A DNA stretch of 51,769 nucleotides from Gammaproteobacteria bacterium (lineage in GTDB: Bacteria; Pseudomonadota; Gammaproteobacteria; Pseudomonadales; Pseudohongiellaceae): NCBI GenBank assembly GCA_947457195.1, contig CANGUU010000012.1, forward strand, positions 1 to 51,769, written 5' to 3'. The position numbers and the translations under genes were made by a program. Positions 27,164 to 36,250 of the stretch are shown piece by piece. Below the pieces are notes generated by a model. The model was not told the DNA's origin and ran no database searches. It saw nothing but the letters and a program-made list of their open reading frames with translations. Positions within the stretch are counted from its first letter, which is position 1; every line of letters starts with the position of its first letter.

Positions 27164-28048
27164 ATGGCCAAGGCCGTTTTGAACAAGCGATTGTTAACCA
27201 TCTTGTTGGCAACAAGCGTTCGCGCCTTTGCGGCAGAACCGGCTCAGCTTCACCTCGACGTCTACACCTCCTCCGCGCACGGCTACGCCGTGACCTCCAC
27301 GCTGGTCTACGGCGACAAGGAGCTGCTGCTCATCGATCCGCAGTTCCTGCTGAGCGAGGCCCGGGAGGTGGTGGCCCGCATCAAGGCCACCGGACGCACG
27401 CTGACTACCGTCTATACCACCCACGCGCATCCTGACCATTTCCTTGGTGTCGCTGCCATTTTGGAGGCCTTTCCCTCTGCCCGCTACGTGGCCCTGCCGC
27501 AGGTGCGCGAGCGGATGGTGACCGCCTGGCCGGCCCGCCGTAATTTCTGGTTTCCGACCTACGGTGACGACCTGCCTTCCGAGCAGGCCATCCTGCCGGA
27601 GACTCTCGCGACGCCAGAGTTGCAGCTGGAAGGGCAGCACCTGCCCATCACCGGCGAGCAGACCGGACTGGATGGCCAAGGCAACTCCTTTGTCCATATT
27701 CCTTCGCTGCGGGCCGTCGTCACCGGCGATATCGTCTTCAATTCCCACCTGCGTCCGCCGGCCGACACAGGTCCGCTCTACGAGACCCTGGCGCGCATCG
27801 CCGCACTCGATCCGCTCATCGTGGTGGCCGGACATCAAGCCCAGGGCGCCAGCAGCGATGCGTCGGTCCTGCAGTTCATTCCAACTTACATCGACGAGTT
27901 CCGGGCGACCCGCCAGCGGGTCGCCTCGCCGGAGGCCCTGATCGCTGCCATGAAGGCGCGCTTTCCCGGCCTTGGTCGCGAGGATGCGCTGGAGCAGGCT
28001 GCCACGCAGGCCTTTGCTCCGCCCGCGGCGGCAGCCCCAGCGCGCTGA
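27164..28048 (+). CDS. Exported metallo-beta-lactamase fold hydrolase
   Basis: A 294-residue protein with a short export signal (residues 1-24, ending AFAAE) and an MBL domain. The metal motif THAHPDH gives His87, His89, Asp91 and His92; later ligands are in GDIVFNSH and VVAGHQ. It resembles the SoxH/quinoprotein-relay-like secreted MBL proteins. The C-terminus is Ala/Pro-rich. It starts 191 bases from the divergent LeuA-like gene and is followed after 45 bases by the AraC-type regulator on the same strand. Confidence 0.82.
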   Translation: MAKAVLNKRLLTILLATSVRAFAAEPAQLHLDVYTSSAHGYAVTSTLVYGDKELLLIDPQFLLSEAREVVARIKATGRTLTTVYTTHAHPDHFLGVAAILEAFPSARYVALPQVRERMVTAWPARRNFWFPTYGDDLPSEQAILPETLATPELQLEGQHLPITGEQTGLDGQGNSFVHIPSLRAVVTGDIVFNSHLRPPADTGPLYETLARIAALDPLIVVAGHQAQGASSDASVLQFIPTYIDEFRATRQRVASPEALIAAMKARFPGLGREDALEQAATQAFAPPAAAAPAR

Positions 28049-28093
28049 CACCGAAGCCCCCTGTCCGCGACTGACCCCCCGAGGGCAACGACC

Positions 28094-29068
28094 ATGCAAG
28101 CGCACCCCCAGTCGAATCACCGCTACAAGCTGGACAACGAAGTGTTCAGCGTCGAAATCGAGCCGGCCGACCAGAAGCACTACCGGGCCAGCCATGAAAT
28201 CGCCGTGCTCGGTGCCCTCACCCTGGCGCGCGTGAGTACCAACAGTGCAGTGATCTCCCGCAAGAACGAAGACTATGCAGAACTCGGGCACAAACGCTTC
28301 AGCTTCCTCTACATCGAGGACGGCGACATGGTGCTCTCCCATCGGCTCGGTACCGGCCTGATGAAGACCGGAGACTTCACGCTGATGGACAACAGCCACC
28401 AGCGCAAGATGTTCGTGTACGAGCGCGTGGTGCTCTTCATAGTCTCCGTGCCCTACGAGGCGCTGCAGCGCTACCTGCCGGTACCGGAAGTCGTGGAGGC
28501 GCAGATCATGACGACCCCCCAGCCGGGGCAGGAGTCGGCCCAGGTCATCTTCAGCCCGCTGCTGAACATGTGGGACCAACTTCGCCAAGGCAGTTTGCGG
28601 GAGTTCGCGCCGGCCATCTCCGAACGCCTGCTGACCTCCCTTGCCAAGCTCTACAGCAGCCAGTTTCCGGGCCTTGGCACGACCGCCGTACGGCGCGTCG
28701 TGGAAGCCAAGCAAATCATCGAGGCGCAGCTCAGTAGCCCGGATCTCAGTGTGGAGTCGATCGCCGCCAGCATGCGGGTAAGTTCCCGCTACCTGCGCGC
28801 GCTGTTCCGTGACAGCGAAAAGCTCTCACACTACATACTGCGGCGACGGCTCGAGGAAAGTGCCAACCTGCTGCAGAATGCCGCGCAGCAGTTCACTTCC
28901 ATCACCACCATCGCCTTCCGCTGCGGCTTCAACAGCGCCGCGCATTTTTCCCGGGTGTTCCACAAGCACTTCGGGGTAACGCCCAGCGGATTCCGGCGGC
29001 GCCAGTTATTGGCTGCCGAGTCGGCCGCGCCGGCGACCCCGACGCTGCGTGCCCCTCCCGTTGAATAA
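28094..29068 (+). CDS. AraC-family transcriptional regulator
   Basis: A 324-residue regulator. The N-terminal ligand-binding domain (about 20-180) is of the FeaR/AraC_binding_2 type, and the C-terminal 100 residues hold two helix-turn-helix motifs: LSVESIAASMRVSSRYLRALF and ITTIAFRCGFNSAAHFSRVF, ending in FGVTPSGFRRR. FeaR-type domains are common next to aromatic-compound genes. It is followed after 48 bases by the MetE-like gene, so it may be part of an MBL-araC-metE-like unit and could act on receptor 3 (inference). Confidence 0.9.
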   Translation: MQAHPQSNHRYKLDNEVFSVEIEPADQKHYRASHEIAVLGALTLARVSTNSAVISRKNEDYAELGHKRFSFLYIEDGDMVLSHRLGTGLMKTGDFTLMDNSHQRKMFVYERVVLFIVSVPYEALQRYLPVPEVVEAQIMTTPQPGQESAQVIFSPLLNMWDQLRQGSLREFAPAISERLLTSLAKLYSSQFPGLGTTAVRRVVEAKQIIEAQLSSPDLSVESIAASMRVSSRYLRALFRDSEKLSHYILRRRLEESANLLQNAAQQFTSITTIAFRCGFNSAAHFSRVFHKHFGVTPSGFRRRQLLAAESAAPATPTLRAPPVE

Positions 29069-29116
29069 GCAGTAGGCCTCTGCTTTACTCGCGCCTCCCG
29101 CTCAGGAGATCGCCCC

Positions 29117-30160
29117 ATGTCCAGAAAAATAAGAACAGCGCTTGTCGGCAGTTACGCCCAGCCGGAGTGGCTCATTGACCGTCATGCCCTAAAGACGCGG
29201 CTGCCGGCCAGGATTATCAGCAACGAGATGTGGCGTATTGCGCCGGAGCTCCTGCGGGAAGCCCAGGACGATGCCGTGCTCAGCGTGCTGGAAGACCAGG
29301 AAGCGGCCGGGATCGACATCGTCACCGATGGCGAGGTCCGACGGGAGAGCTACTCGGCACCGCTGGCCAACGCGCCGGAGGGTGTCAACCGTGAGAAGTA
29401 CGAAACCCTGGTGGGCCGGGCCGGCAAGCCCAACAAGGTACCGCTGATCTCGGGGCCCTTGAGGCTGACCACCCCCGTGCATGTCGATGACGTCAAGTTC
29501 CTCAAGGCGCACACGGGTCGCACCGTCAAGGTCACCATTCCCGGTCCCTTCACGCTCGCCCAGCTGGCGGTCTCCGACTATTACAAGAGCAATGAAGAGC
29601 TGGCCATGGGCTATGCAGACGTCGTGCGCGCCGAGATGCAGGCCCTGTTTGCCGCCGGAGCCGACATCGTCCAACTCGACGAACCCTACCTGCAGGCCAA
29701 GCAGGCGGATGCGGCAGAGTACGGGGTCAGGGCTGTTAACCAGGCACTGGAAGGGGTCGTTGGTACCACGGCCCTGCACGTCTGCTTCGGCTACGCCGCC
29801 ATGGTCAGTGACAAGAGCGCCGACGGCTACTCCTGCCTCCCGCTCGTAGAGCAGATCAACGTACAACAGGTATCCATCGAAGCCGCACAGCCACAGTCCC
29901 TCAACCTCAAGGCCGCCCTCGAGGCGCTGGCCAGCAAGACCGTAATGGTCGGCGTGATCAATCTGGGTGACGAGACGCCGGAAACCGCCGAATTGGTGGC
30001 CGAACGCCTGCGCAAGGCCCTGCAGTTCCTGCCGCCGGAGCGACTGATCGCGGCACCGGATTGCGGTCTGAAGTACCTGCCGCGGGCCTCGGCACGCGCC
30101 AAGCTGCGGGCGCTGGCCGCAGGTACGGCACTCGTCAACAAGGAACTCGGCCTCGCTTAA
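29117..30160 (+). CDS. MetE-like cobalamin-independent methyltransferase, catalytic domain only
   Basis: A 347-residue protein equal to the C-terminal catalytic half of MetE. The zinc ligands are in place: His221 and Cys223 (LHVCFGY), Glu255 (QVSIEAA) and Cys316 (APDCGLKYL). IVTDGEVRRESY and QLDEPYLQ are further motifs of the family. Full MetE has about 750 residues with an N-terminal duplicate that helps bind methyltetrahydrofolate; here it is absent. The methyl donor is thus unclear and could be a corrinoid protein, a small thiol or a methoxyl-derived group. AGGAGA precedes the start. Confidence 0.88.
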   Translation: MSRKIRTALVGSYAQPEWLIDRHALKTRLPARIISNEMWRIAPELLREAQDDAVLSVLEDQEAAGIDIVTDGEVRRESYSAPLANAPEGVNREKYETLVGRAGKPNKVPLISGPLRLTTPVHVDDVKFLKAHTGRTVKVTIPGPFTLAQLAVSDYYKSNEELAMGYADVVRAEMQALFAAGADIVQLDEPYLQAKQADAAEYGVRAVNQALEGVVGTTALHVCFGYAAMVSDKSADGYSCLPLVEQINVQQVSIEAAQPQSLNLKAALEALASKTVMVGVINLGDETPETAELVAERLRKALQFLPPERLIAAPDCGLKYLPRASARAKLRALAAGTALVNKELGLA

Positions 30161-30205
30161 CTGCGACTGAACGTCTGCCGCAAAAAGTCACGGAAAATCC
30201 GCACG

Positions 30206-30231
30206 TTGGTTCGCCCACCTGGGCGAACCAA
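30206..30231. repeat. Perfect 11-bp inverted repeat upstream of TonB receptor 3
   Basis: TTGGTTCGCCC and GGGCGAACCAA are separated by ACCT, giving a perfect stem 46 bases after the MetE-like gene and 120 bases before the receptor start. There is no T run directly after it on either strand. An operator for a dimeric regulator or an mRNA hairpin are both possible. Confidence 0.6.
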
Positions 30232-30350
30232 ACCGTCCGGTAATTCTCCTTTTGACTTAATCAGCGCTTTACTTTGCCTTCCCCGGCTTGCGAACATCCG
30301 CGCGCGAATCGCTCACTGGTCCGCAACTCAAATCCGCAATAGGGGAAATT

Positions 30351-33300
30351 ATGATCAAAGACTCTCACCTGTTTCGTCCGAGCAAGCTGCGTCTGGGCGT
30401 CAGCCACTCTGCCCGGTCTGCAGCCAGATCCCGCACCCTGAGCCGTTGGCTCTGGGCCCTGACTCTCACCTCCGGCGCCCTGGTCAGCGCCTCCTTCGGC
30501 CAGGAGGGGGAACTGGAAGAAATCCAGATCACCGGCAGCCGCATCACCCGCACCACCATGGAAACGCCGACCCCGGTCACCACGATCCAGGCGGAAGATC
30601 TGGCCAAGATGGCGCCAGGCAACCTGATCGAAGGTCTGAGCCAGATGCCAATGTTCTACAACAACCAGAACCAGGAGCAGGTCAACGGCGGCCAGAACTC
30701 CGGGGGATCCAACGTAAACATGCGCGGCGCTGGTACCAACCGTACCCTGACGCTGCTCAATGGCCGTCGTGTGGTGTCGAGCAACCGCTTCGGTACCGTC
30801 GACGTCAACCTGTTTCCGGAAGACCTGCTGCGCAGCGTCGAATCGGTGACCGGGGGCGCGTCCGCCTCCTACGGAACCGATGCCGTCGCCGGTGTTGTGA
30901 ACTTCATCCTCAACAATGATTACACCGGCCTGAAGACCCATGCGCAGACCGGCATCAACGAAATCGGTGACGGCAGCAACTACGAAGTCGGTATCGCTGG
31001 TGGCATGGACATCACCGACAAACTGCACATCATCGGCTCGCTCGGCACCTTCGAACAGCGTCCGATCAGTTCCTTCAAGGGCCTGACCGAGCGCCCCTTC
31101 CTCAAGCAGTGGGCCCGCGTCACCAACCCGGATGCCAGCGGCCCGACCGAAATCGTGCGCCCCTATGTGAAGCCCACCAACTTTACCAACCAGGGTGTGT
31201 TGGTCGACCCCGCACGCCCCGGCGTCAACCGCCTGGAATTCCAGCGTGACGGCTCGCTGAAGCCCATCGCCTTCAGTGGCGTTGGCGTGATGAACACCGG
31301 CTGTTTGTGCTACGCCGAACCGTCGCAGACCTATGGCGTGAACAGCGACGACGAAGTGGGCAACTACTTCCGCCGCCACAATGCGTTCGTTTACACCGAC
31401 TACGAATTGAACGAAAACGTCACCCTGTTCGGCCAGGTCATCTTCGCCCAGAACCACGCCTCCGATCAGCGCGAGAGCATTTCGCTGCTGTCCGGCTGGC
31501 AGGGCCGCATCTACCCCGACAACGCCTTCCTGAAACCGGAAGTCGCTGCGCTGCTCACCAGCAACGGCGTCAACAACGTGACCGGCATCAACTACGGCTT
31601 CTTCGGTCTCAACGTGCCAGACACACCGCTCGGTGAATCCCGCCAGAACACCGTGAACGAGATGTACTCCTTCACGACGGGTTTCGATGCGGAACTCAGC
31701 ACCGGCGGCTTCCTTGATGGCTGGTCCGTGAACGGCTACGGCCAGTTCGGCAAAAACGTGCAGGATTTCGTCACGGAAAACGGTGTACGCGTCGATCGCA
31801 TGCAGTTCGCCATGGATGCAGTGCGCGACCCTGCCACCGGCAACATCATCTGCCGCGTCAACCTGCCGCAGTTCACCGGCTCGATTGCTGCTGGCGGTAA
31901 TGGTGGTCTGTTCCAGGACTGCGCCCCGATCAACACCTTCGGTGGCGTACAGAATATCTCCAAGGCCGGTGCCGACTACATCATGGACCGCGACGGCAAG
32001 ATTGCCCGTCAGTGGACCGACCAGTGGGTGTACGAACTGTCCGCCAACGGTGAGCTCTTCTCCGGCTTCGGTGCGGGTTCCATCGACGCAGCCGTCGGTG
32101 CGTCTTACCGCAAGGAGTCGCTGGACCAGCAGACCCTCGATGTGGGTGACGAGTTCCCCGCCCAGGTCGATGGCACGCTGCTGAGCGCCCAGGGCATCGC
32201 GCCCTGGGGTGTTCGCGGTGTGATCCCGCAGGGCAGCACGGTGATACCGGGTTACAACGGCATTCCCGGTCTGCGCTTCGTGCCCGCCGGTTACCTCGGC
32301 GATGCCAACTCCAGCTCGGTGCTGTTCAGTTCGCTGCGTCAGATCGCGGGTAGCTTCACGGTCAAAGAAGCCTTCGGCGAGATCAACATCCCGCTGTTGG
32401 CTGATGTCGCCTTTGCGGACTATGTCGAGATCAACACGTCAGCCCGCTGGGCCGATTACTCCGGCTCCGGCAATGTCTGGGCCTGGAAGCTGGGCCTGAA
32501 CTGGACGATCAACGACCAGCTGCGTTTCCGTGCCACGCAAAGCCGCGACGTGCGCGCTGCCAGTTTGCGCGAGCGTTTTGACCAGACCCGTGGTGGCATC
32601 AACGTGCGCAATCCCTGGGCCAATAACGCGCTGGTCTCTGCGGCATCGCTGTCGGGCGGCAATCCCAACGTCACGCCGGAAGAAGCCGATACCACGACAG
32701 TCGGTTTCGTCTACCAGCCTGCCCTCCTGGAGAACTTCTCCGCGTCCGTCGACTGGTATTCGATCGACATCCAGGATGCCATCGCCCAGCTGGGTTCGCA
32801 AAACATCGTCGACAGCTGCCGCAATGGCGACGTCACCCTGTGCCAGTACGTCATCACGCCCACTGGCCCGGTCACCAACCCGACCACGGCCACCGGGGTG
32901 CAGATCGACCGTGTGGAAGCCCTGTTCATCAACCTGGCCAACCAGCGTATCGAAGGCGCCGACATGGAGCTGACCTACCGCACCGACATCGATCTGTTCG
33001 GCAGCGGCACGGAGCAGCTAGGCTGGCGCTTCCTGTACTCCTGGCTCGACGAGAACTCCATCCAGAACCCGGGTGCCTTCCGCGATGATCGCGTCGGTCA
33101 GATCGGCGGCTTCGGTTTCGCCCGCAACAAGGTGAATACCAGCTTTACCTACAGCTACGACACGTTCTCCGTGTTCCTGCAGGCACGCTGGACCGACGGT
33201 GGCTTGCTCGACCGGACCTTCGTGGAAAGCTCAAGGGTGCTGCCGAACACGGCACGTCCGTCGCCGATCGTGACGCTGTGCGGTACCAACACCTGCACCA

Positions 33301-33530
33301 TCGACGACAACAGTATCGCGTCCATCACCTACGTCGACCTGCGTCTGGGCAAGACGTTTGGTGACAACGACCAGCTGGAAGTGTACGGCAACGTCAACAA
33401 CCTGCTCGATCGTGAACCCAACATCACGGCGGGCGCCGTTGGCCGCACGGGTGTTGGCCTCGGTGTGAACGCGGGCCTGTACGACATCCTGGGTCGCCGC
33501 TATACCATCGGGGTAAACTACGAGTTCTGA
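30351..33530 (+). CDS. TonB-dependent outer-membrane receptor 3
   Basis: A 1059-residue outer-membrane receptor. The start at 30351 follows AGGGGAAA and opens a long, basic signal peptide (about residues 1-49) ending SASFGQ. The plug begins EEIQITGSRITRT and contains SVESVTGGASASYGTDAVAG; the barrel ends TIGVNYEF. It is the closest relative of receptor 1 in the window: both have MDAVRDP.TG.I.CRVNLPQF, then DC.P.N.FG/LG and SK...DYI, and a Cys pair near IVD.C...V..LC. A strong terminator shared with the convergent O-methyltransferase follows. Confidence 0.94.
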   Translation: MIKDSHLFRPSKLRLGVSHSARSAARSRTLSRWLWALTLTSGALVSASFGQEGELEEIQITGSRITRTTMETPTPVTTIQAEDLAKMAPGNLIEGLSQMPMFYNNQNQEQVNGGQNSGGSNVNMRGAGTNRTLTLLNGRRVVSSNRFGTVDVNLFPEDLLRSVESVTGGASASYGTDAVAGVVNFILNNDYTGLKTHAQTGINEIGDGSNYEVGIAGGMDITDKLHIIGSLGTFEQRPISSFKGLTERPFLKQWARVTNPDASGPTEIVRPYVKPTNFTNQGVLVDPARPGVNRLEFQRDGSLKPIAFSGVGVMNTGCLCYAEPSQTYGVNSDDEVGNYFRRHNAFVYTDYELNENVTLFGQVIFAQNHASDQRESISLLSGWQGRIYPDNAFLKPEVAALLTSNGVNNVTGINYGFFGLNVPDTPLGESRQNTVNEMYSFTTGFDAELSTGGFLDGWSVNGYGQFGKNVQDFVTENGVRVDRMQFAMDAVRDPATGNIICRVNLPQFTGSIAAGGNGGLFQDCAPINTFGGVQNISKAGADYIMDRDGKIARQWTDQWVYELSANGELFSGFGAGSIDAAVGASYRKESLDQQTLDVGDEFPAQVDGTLLSAQGIAPWGVRGVIPQGSTVIPGYNGIPGLRFVPAGYLGDANSSSVLFSSLRQIAGSFTVKEAFGEINIPLLADVAFADYVEINTSARWADYSGSGNVWAWKLGLNWTINDQLRFRATQSRDVRAASLRERFDQTRGGINVRNPWANNALVSAASLSGGNPNVTPEEADTTTVGFVYQPALLENFSASVDWYSIDIQDAIAQLGSQNIVDSCRNGDVTLCQYVITPTGPVTNPTTATGVQIDRVEALFINLANQRIEGADMELTYRTDIDLFGSGTEQLGWRFLYSWLDENSIQNPGAFRDDRVGQIGGFGFARNKVNTSFTYSYDTFSVFLQARWTDGGLLDRTFVESSRVLPNTARPSPIVTLCGTNTCTIDDNSIASITYVDLRLGKTFGDNDQLEVYGNVNNLLDREPNITAGAVGRTGVGLGVNAGLYDILGRRYTIGVNYEF

Positions 33531-33547
33531 TCTCTCAGCCACTCGGG

Positions 33548-33581
33548 AAAAAACGGGGAAGCTTGCTTCCCCGTTTTTTTT
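33548..33581. terminator. Bidirectional rho-independent terminator
   Basis: A perfect 15-bp stem (A6-CGGGGAAGC with GCTTCCCCG-T6) with a 2-base nominal loop, flanked by A and T runs on both sides. It ends transcripts of receptor 3 (plus) and of the O-methyltransferase (minus), which converge here. Confidence 0.93.
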
Positions 33582-33603
33582 GCCCGTCTTGTTCGCCGAA
33601 CGA

Positions 33604-34620
33604 CTACTTCACAGCGGAAACGATCGAGTAATACCCGTAGGTCTGGCGTGCTTCCACGCTGTGGAAGCCGGCCTCGAGCAGCAGCTCCCGCAGCTGCCCC
33701 AGCGTGAACTGCTGGCCGAGCGTCCCCATCGCCATCAGCACGGAAAACGCTACGGCGGGACGCGGTGTCAGGCTGCCGTCATCGAGCAGCAATTCGTGCA
33801 GCAGAATCCGCCCACCGGTCGGCAGGGCGGCGTGGCTGCGACGCGCGAGATCCAGACAGGTTTCAAAGCTCCAGTCGTGGAAGATATTGCTGAAGAAGTG
33901 TGTGTCGTACTCCGTGGGCCAGGCGGCCCTGAACATGTCCACCGTTCGCGTATCGACGCGGTCGGAGACACCTGCCTCCGCGATGTAGCCCTTGGCGAGT
34001 TCGCAGATGGTCGGCAGCTCCATCACCGTGCAGCGCACCTCGGGATCGGCCTGTGCCACCGCGATGGCAAAACAGCCGGAACCGCCCCCGACATCCAGAA
34101 GACGCTTGGTCTTGCTGAAGTCGAAGGTGCGTGTCATGCCGATGGCAGCCGCCATGGAATGGCTGTGCATGTAGGCGGTGACGGCGCGCGCCAGCTCCGG
34201 ATCGACGTGACCACTCTCCCAGCTGTCGGCCGGACGCGTCTTTGCCGCGTTGGCGCGCTCACCATTCACCGTTTCCAGCAGCAGCTTGTGTGCTGGCAGC
34301 GACTGGCTGAGTCGGTTCAGCAACCCGCCCCAGTAGAAGGGGCTGGACTTGAGCAGGTAGTGACGTGTGGTCTGTGTGATCTGGTAGCGTCCATCCAGCA
34401 ACTGCAGGTATTGCATCTGCGTCAGCATCGGCAACAACGCGCGCAGGCCGCGCACGTCGAAGCCGCGACGCTGCGCAAGACCCTCGGCGGAGTCCGGCTC
34501 GGCATCCAGAGACTCGAACAGATCGAGTGCCAGTGCCACCGTCAGTGAGGGCACCTGATACAGCGAAAGCCAGGTGTCCCACAGCGCTTTGTCGTCGACG
34601 ACAGGCAGTTGGTAGGTCAT
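33604..34620 (-). CDS. SAM-dependent O-methyltransferase (plant COMT-like family 2)
   Basis: A 338-residue class I methyltransferase with an N-terminal helical dimerisation domain (about 1-110, including a winged-helix part FDVRGLRALLPMLTQMQYL) and a Rossmann domain with the SAM motif LLDVGGGSGCFA. SNIFHDWS carries the His that serves as base in aromatic O-methyltransferases of this family. The substrate is likely a phenolic or other hydroxylated ring, which fits the nearby protocatechuate pathway but is not proven. The gene is divergent from the membrane-protein gene at 34831. Confidence 0.87.
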   Translation of the reverse strand: MTYQLPVVDDKALWDTWLSLYQVPSLTVALALDLFESLDAEPDSAEGLAQRRGFDVRGLRALLPMLTQMQYLQLLDGRYQITQTTRHYLLKSSPFYWGGLLNRLSQSLPAHKLLLETVNGERANAAKTRPADSWESGHVDPELARAVTAYMHSHSMAAAIGMTRTFDFSKTKRLLDVGGGSGCFAIAVAQADPEVRCTVMELPTICELAKGYIAEAGVSDRVDTRTVDMFRAAWPTEYDTHFFSNIFHDWSFETCLDLARRSHAALPTGGRILLHELLLDDGSLTPRPAVAFSVLMAMGTLGQQFTLGQLRELLLEAGFHSVEARQTYGYYSIVSAVK

Positions 34621-34830
34621 GAGTCATATCCCCTTTGCATGAAGTAAAAAACCGCGACGAAGGTACGCGTTTCTGCGATAACAAGGAAGAAAAAAGGAAT
34701 GCCGGCAAACGACTTATCCCATATCAACGGGGACGAAAGCGTGTGCAGCGGCGCGCCGGTTTTTACTTGTTCGGTACAGGGCTTTTCGTTAACTTTGCCG
34801 GCCATCCAATTCACCACGAGGGAGACCACG

Positions 34831-35283
34831 ATGGATGGTTTTTTGCTTGCCATTGAAGAAAGCGCGCTGGGTGTCTACATCCGCGAAGACGCTTGGGGTT
34901 TTGCCATCGCCCTGTCCGTGCATGCGGTAGGAATGGCGATGGCGCTCGGTGTGGTGATGCTGGTCAACTTCCGCATACTCGGCGTGCTGAAGCAGGTGCC
35001 GGTGCTGGCTCACTCGGCGCTGTTCGGTACGGCATGGCTGGGGTTCATCATCAATCTCTTGTCGGGCATCGCGCTGTATTCGTCGCATGCCACCGAGTAC
35101 ACCTACCAGAGCGTGTTCATCCTCAAGATCACTCTGCTGGCGATCGGCGGCTACCTGATGAAGCTGACCATGGAAGCGGTCGAAGCCAGAGGCGACGAAG
35201 GTCGTATCAAGCTGTATTCCTTCGTGACCATTTCCTGCTGGATCGGTGCCGTGATCACCGGTCGCCTGATGGCCTATTTCTGA
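34831..35283 (+). CDS. Small polytopic membrane protein, DUF6644-like (first of pair)
   Basis: A 150-residue inner-membrane protein with four hydrophobic segments. The first helix region IALSVHAVGMAMALGVVMLVNFRILGV has the pattern (S/N)-x-H-x-x-G ... D/N-x-R-x-x-G-V seen also in the next gene. The in-membrane His is a candidate haem ligand. The start at 34831 follows GAGGGA; an in-frame codon at 34699 would add a stretch with no membrane or signal character. It is the first gene of a run of seven on the plus strand, 13 bases before its partner. Confidence 0.75.
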   Translation: MDGFLLAIEESALGVYIREDAWGFAIALSVHAVGMAMALGVVMLVNFRILGVLKQVPVLAHSALFGTAWLGFIINLLSGIALYSSHATEYTYQSVFILKITLLAIGGYLMKLTMEAVEARGDEGRIKLYSFVTISCWIGAVITGRLMAYF

Positions 35284-35296
35284 GGAGACCCCGGCA

Positions 35297-35779
35297 ATGA
35301 TCGATTCGTTTCTGACCCTGCTTTCCGATTCCTTCGTCGGCAATCTCATGCGCGACGTGTTCTGGATGTGGCCCTTCACGGAGAATCTGCATTTCATGGG
35401 TTTGTGCGCCCTGTTCGGCGGCCTGCTCGCCATCGACCTGCGGGTGATCGGCGTCTGTCGCTTCATTCCGATGTCGGCCGCCCTTACCCTCATCCCGTAC
35501 GTCATCGCGGCATTTGCAGTCAACCTCGTCACCGGTTTCATGTTCTTCTGCGGCGACCCGTTCCGCTACTTCTACAACCTGGCCTTCCAGTGGAAGATGG
35601 CGCTCGTACTGCTGGCCGGCATCAACGCCCTGTGGTTCTGGTTCGGCGAACATGCCAAGCTGTCCAAGCTGGCCGATGGCGTGGAGGCCGACTTCGGCGC
35701 CAAAGTCATCGCTGCGCTGTCGCTGGCGATCTGGGTCGGCGTCATCATTCTCGGCCGCCTCATCCCCTACCTCGAGTGA
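35297..35779 (+). CDS. Small polytopic membrane protein, DUF6644-like (second of pair)
   Basis: A 160-residue inner-membrane protein with four hydrophobic segments, related to the preceding gene. MWPFTENLHFMGLCALFGGLLAIDLRVIGV is the DUF6644-type motif with an in-membrane His. Both proteins end shortly after a helix containing GRL(M/I)(A/P)Y. The pair looks like a gene duplication that now makes a heterodimer. A role as membrane haem-b electron carrier is suggested by the His residues and by the downstream cytochrome-type proteins, but is unproven. Confidence 0.78.
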   Translation: MIDSFLTLLSDSFVGNLMRDVFWMWPFTENLHFMGLCALFGGLLAIDLRVIGVCRFIPMSAALTLIPYVIAAFAVNLVTGFMFFCGDPFRYFYNLAFQWKMALVLLAGINALWFWFGEHAKLSKLADGVEADFGAKVIAALSLAIWVGVIILGRLIPYLE

Positions 35780-35788
35780 GCCGTTGCC

Positions 35789-36250
35789 GTGATCACACCC
35801 TGGCTTGAATTTGTTTTCACGGCAGAAGCCAAGCTGGCTGATCCGATCCAGATCGGCCAGACCTACGAAGGGCAGCGCCGCATCATTCCCATTCTGGAGG
35901 GCACGTTCGAAGGGCCGACTCTGCGTGGCACCTTCGTCAGTGCCGGTGCGGCCGACTGGCAGCACACACGCCACGATGGTGTCACGCAGGCAGATGCCGT
36001 CTATGCCTTGCAGACCGACGATGGCGTGATCTTGCAGGTGGAAAACTTCGGCCTGCGACATGGGCCCCCGGACGTAATCAAGCGGCTGTTTGCCGGCGAA
36101 GATGTGGACCCTGCGGAGTACTACTTCAGGACCACGCCGCGCTTCAAGGCGCCGGCCGGCAAGTACGACTGGATGAGCAAGACGCTCTTCGTGGCCAGCG
36201 GTGCCCGCTACCGCAACGGCATCAAGCTATGGTTCTTTGCGGTGCGCTGA
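35789..36250 (+). CDS. DUF3237 domain protein
   Basis: A 153-residue protein that is one DUF3237 domain. The segments GQTYEGQRRIIPILEGTFEGPTLRGTF, SAGAADWQHTRHDGVTQADAVYAL and TDDGVILQVENFGLRHG follow the family pattern. DUF3237 forms a small beta-barrel of unknown function and has no signal peptide here, so it should be cytoplasmic. The start is a GTG at 35789 with only a weak ribosome-binding site, 9 bases after the previous stop, which suggests translational coupling. Confidence 0.82.
   Translation: MITPWLEFVFTAEAKLADPIQIGQTYEGQRRIIPILEGTFEGPTLRGTFVSAGAADWQHTRHDGVTQADAVYALQTDDGVILQVENFGLRHGPPDVIKRLFAGEDVDPAEYYFRTTPRFKAPAGKYDWMSKTLFVASGARYRNGIKLWFFAVR

Noticed and set aside
30252-30280. 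TTGACT as -35 box of a receptor 3 promoter
   Set aside because: No acceptable -10 box lies 16-18 bases downstream, so a promoter cannot be placed there with confidence.
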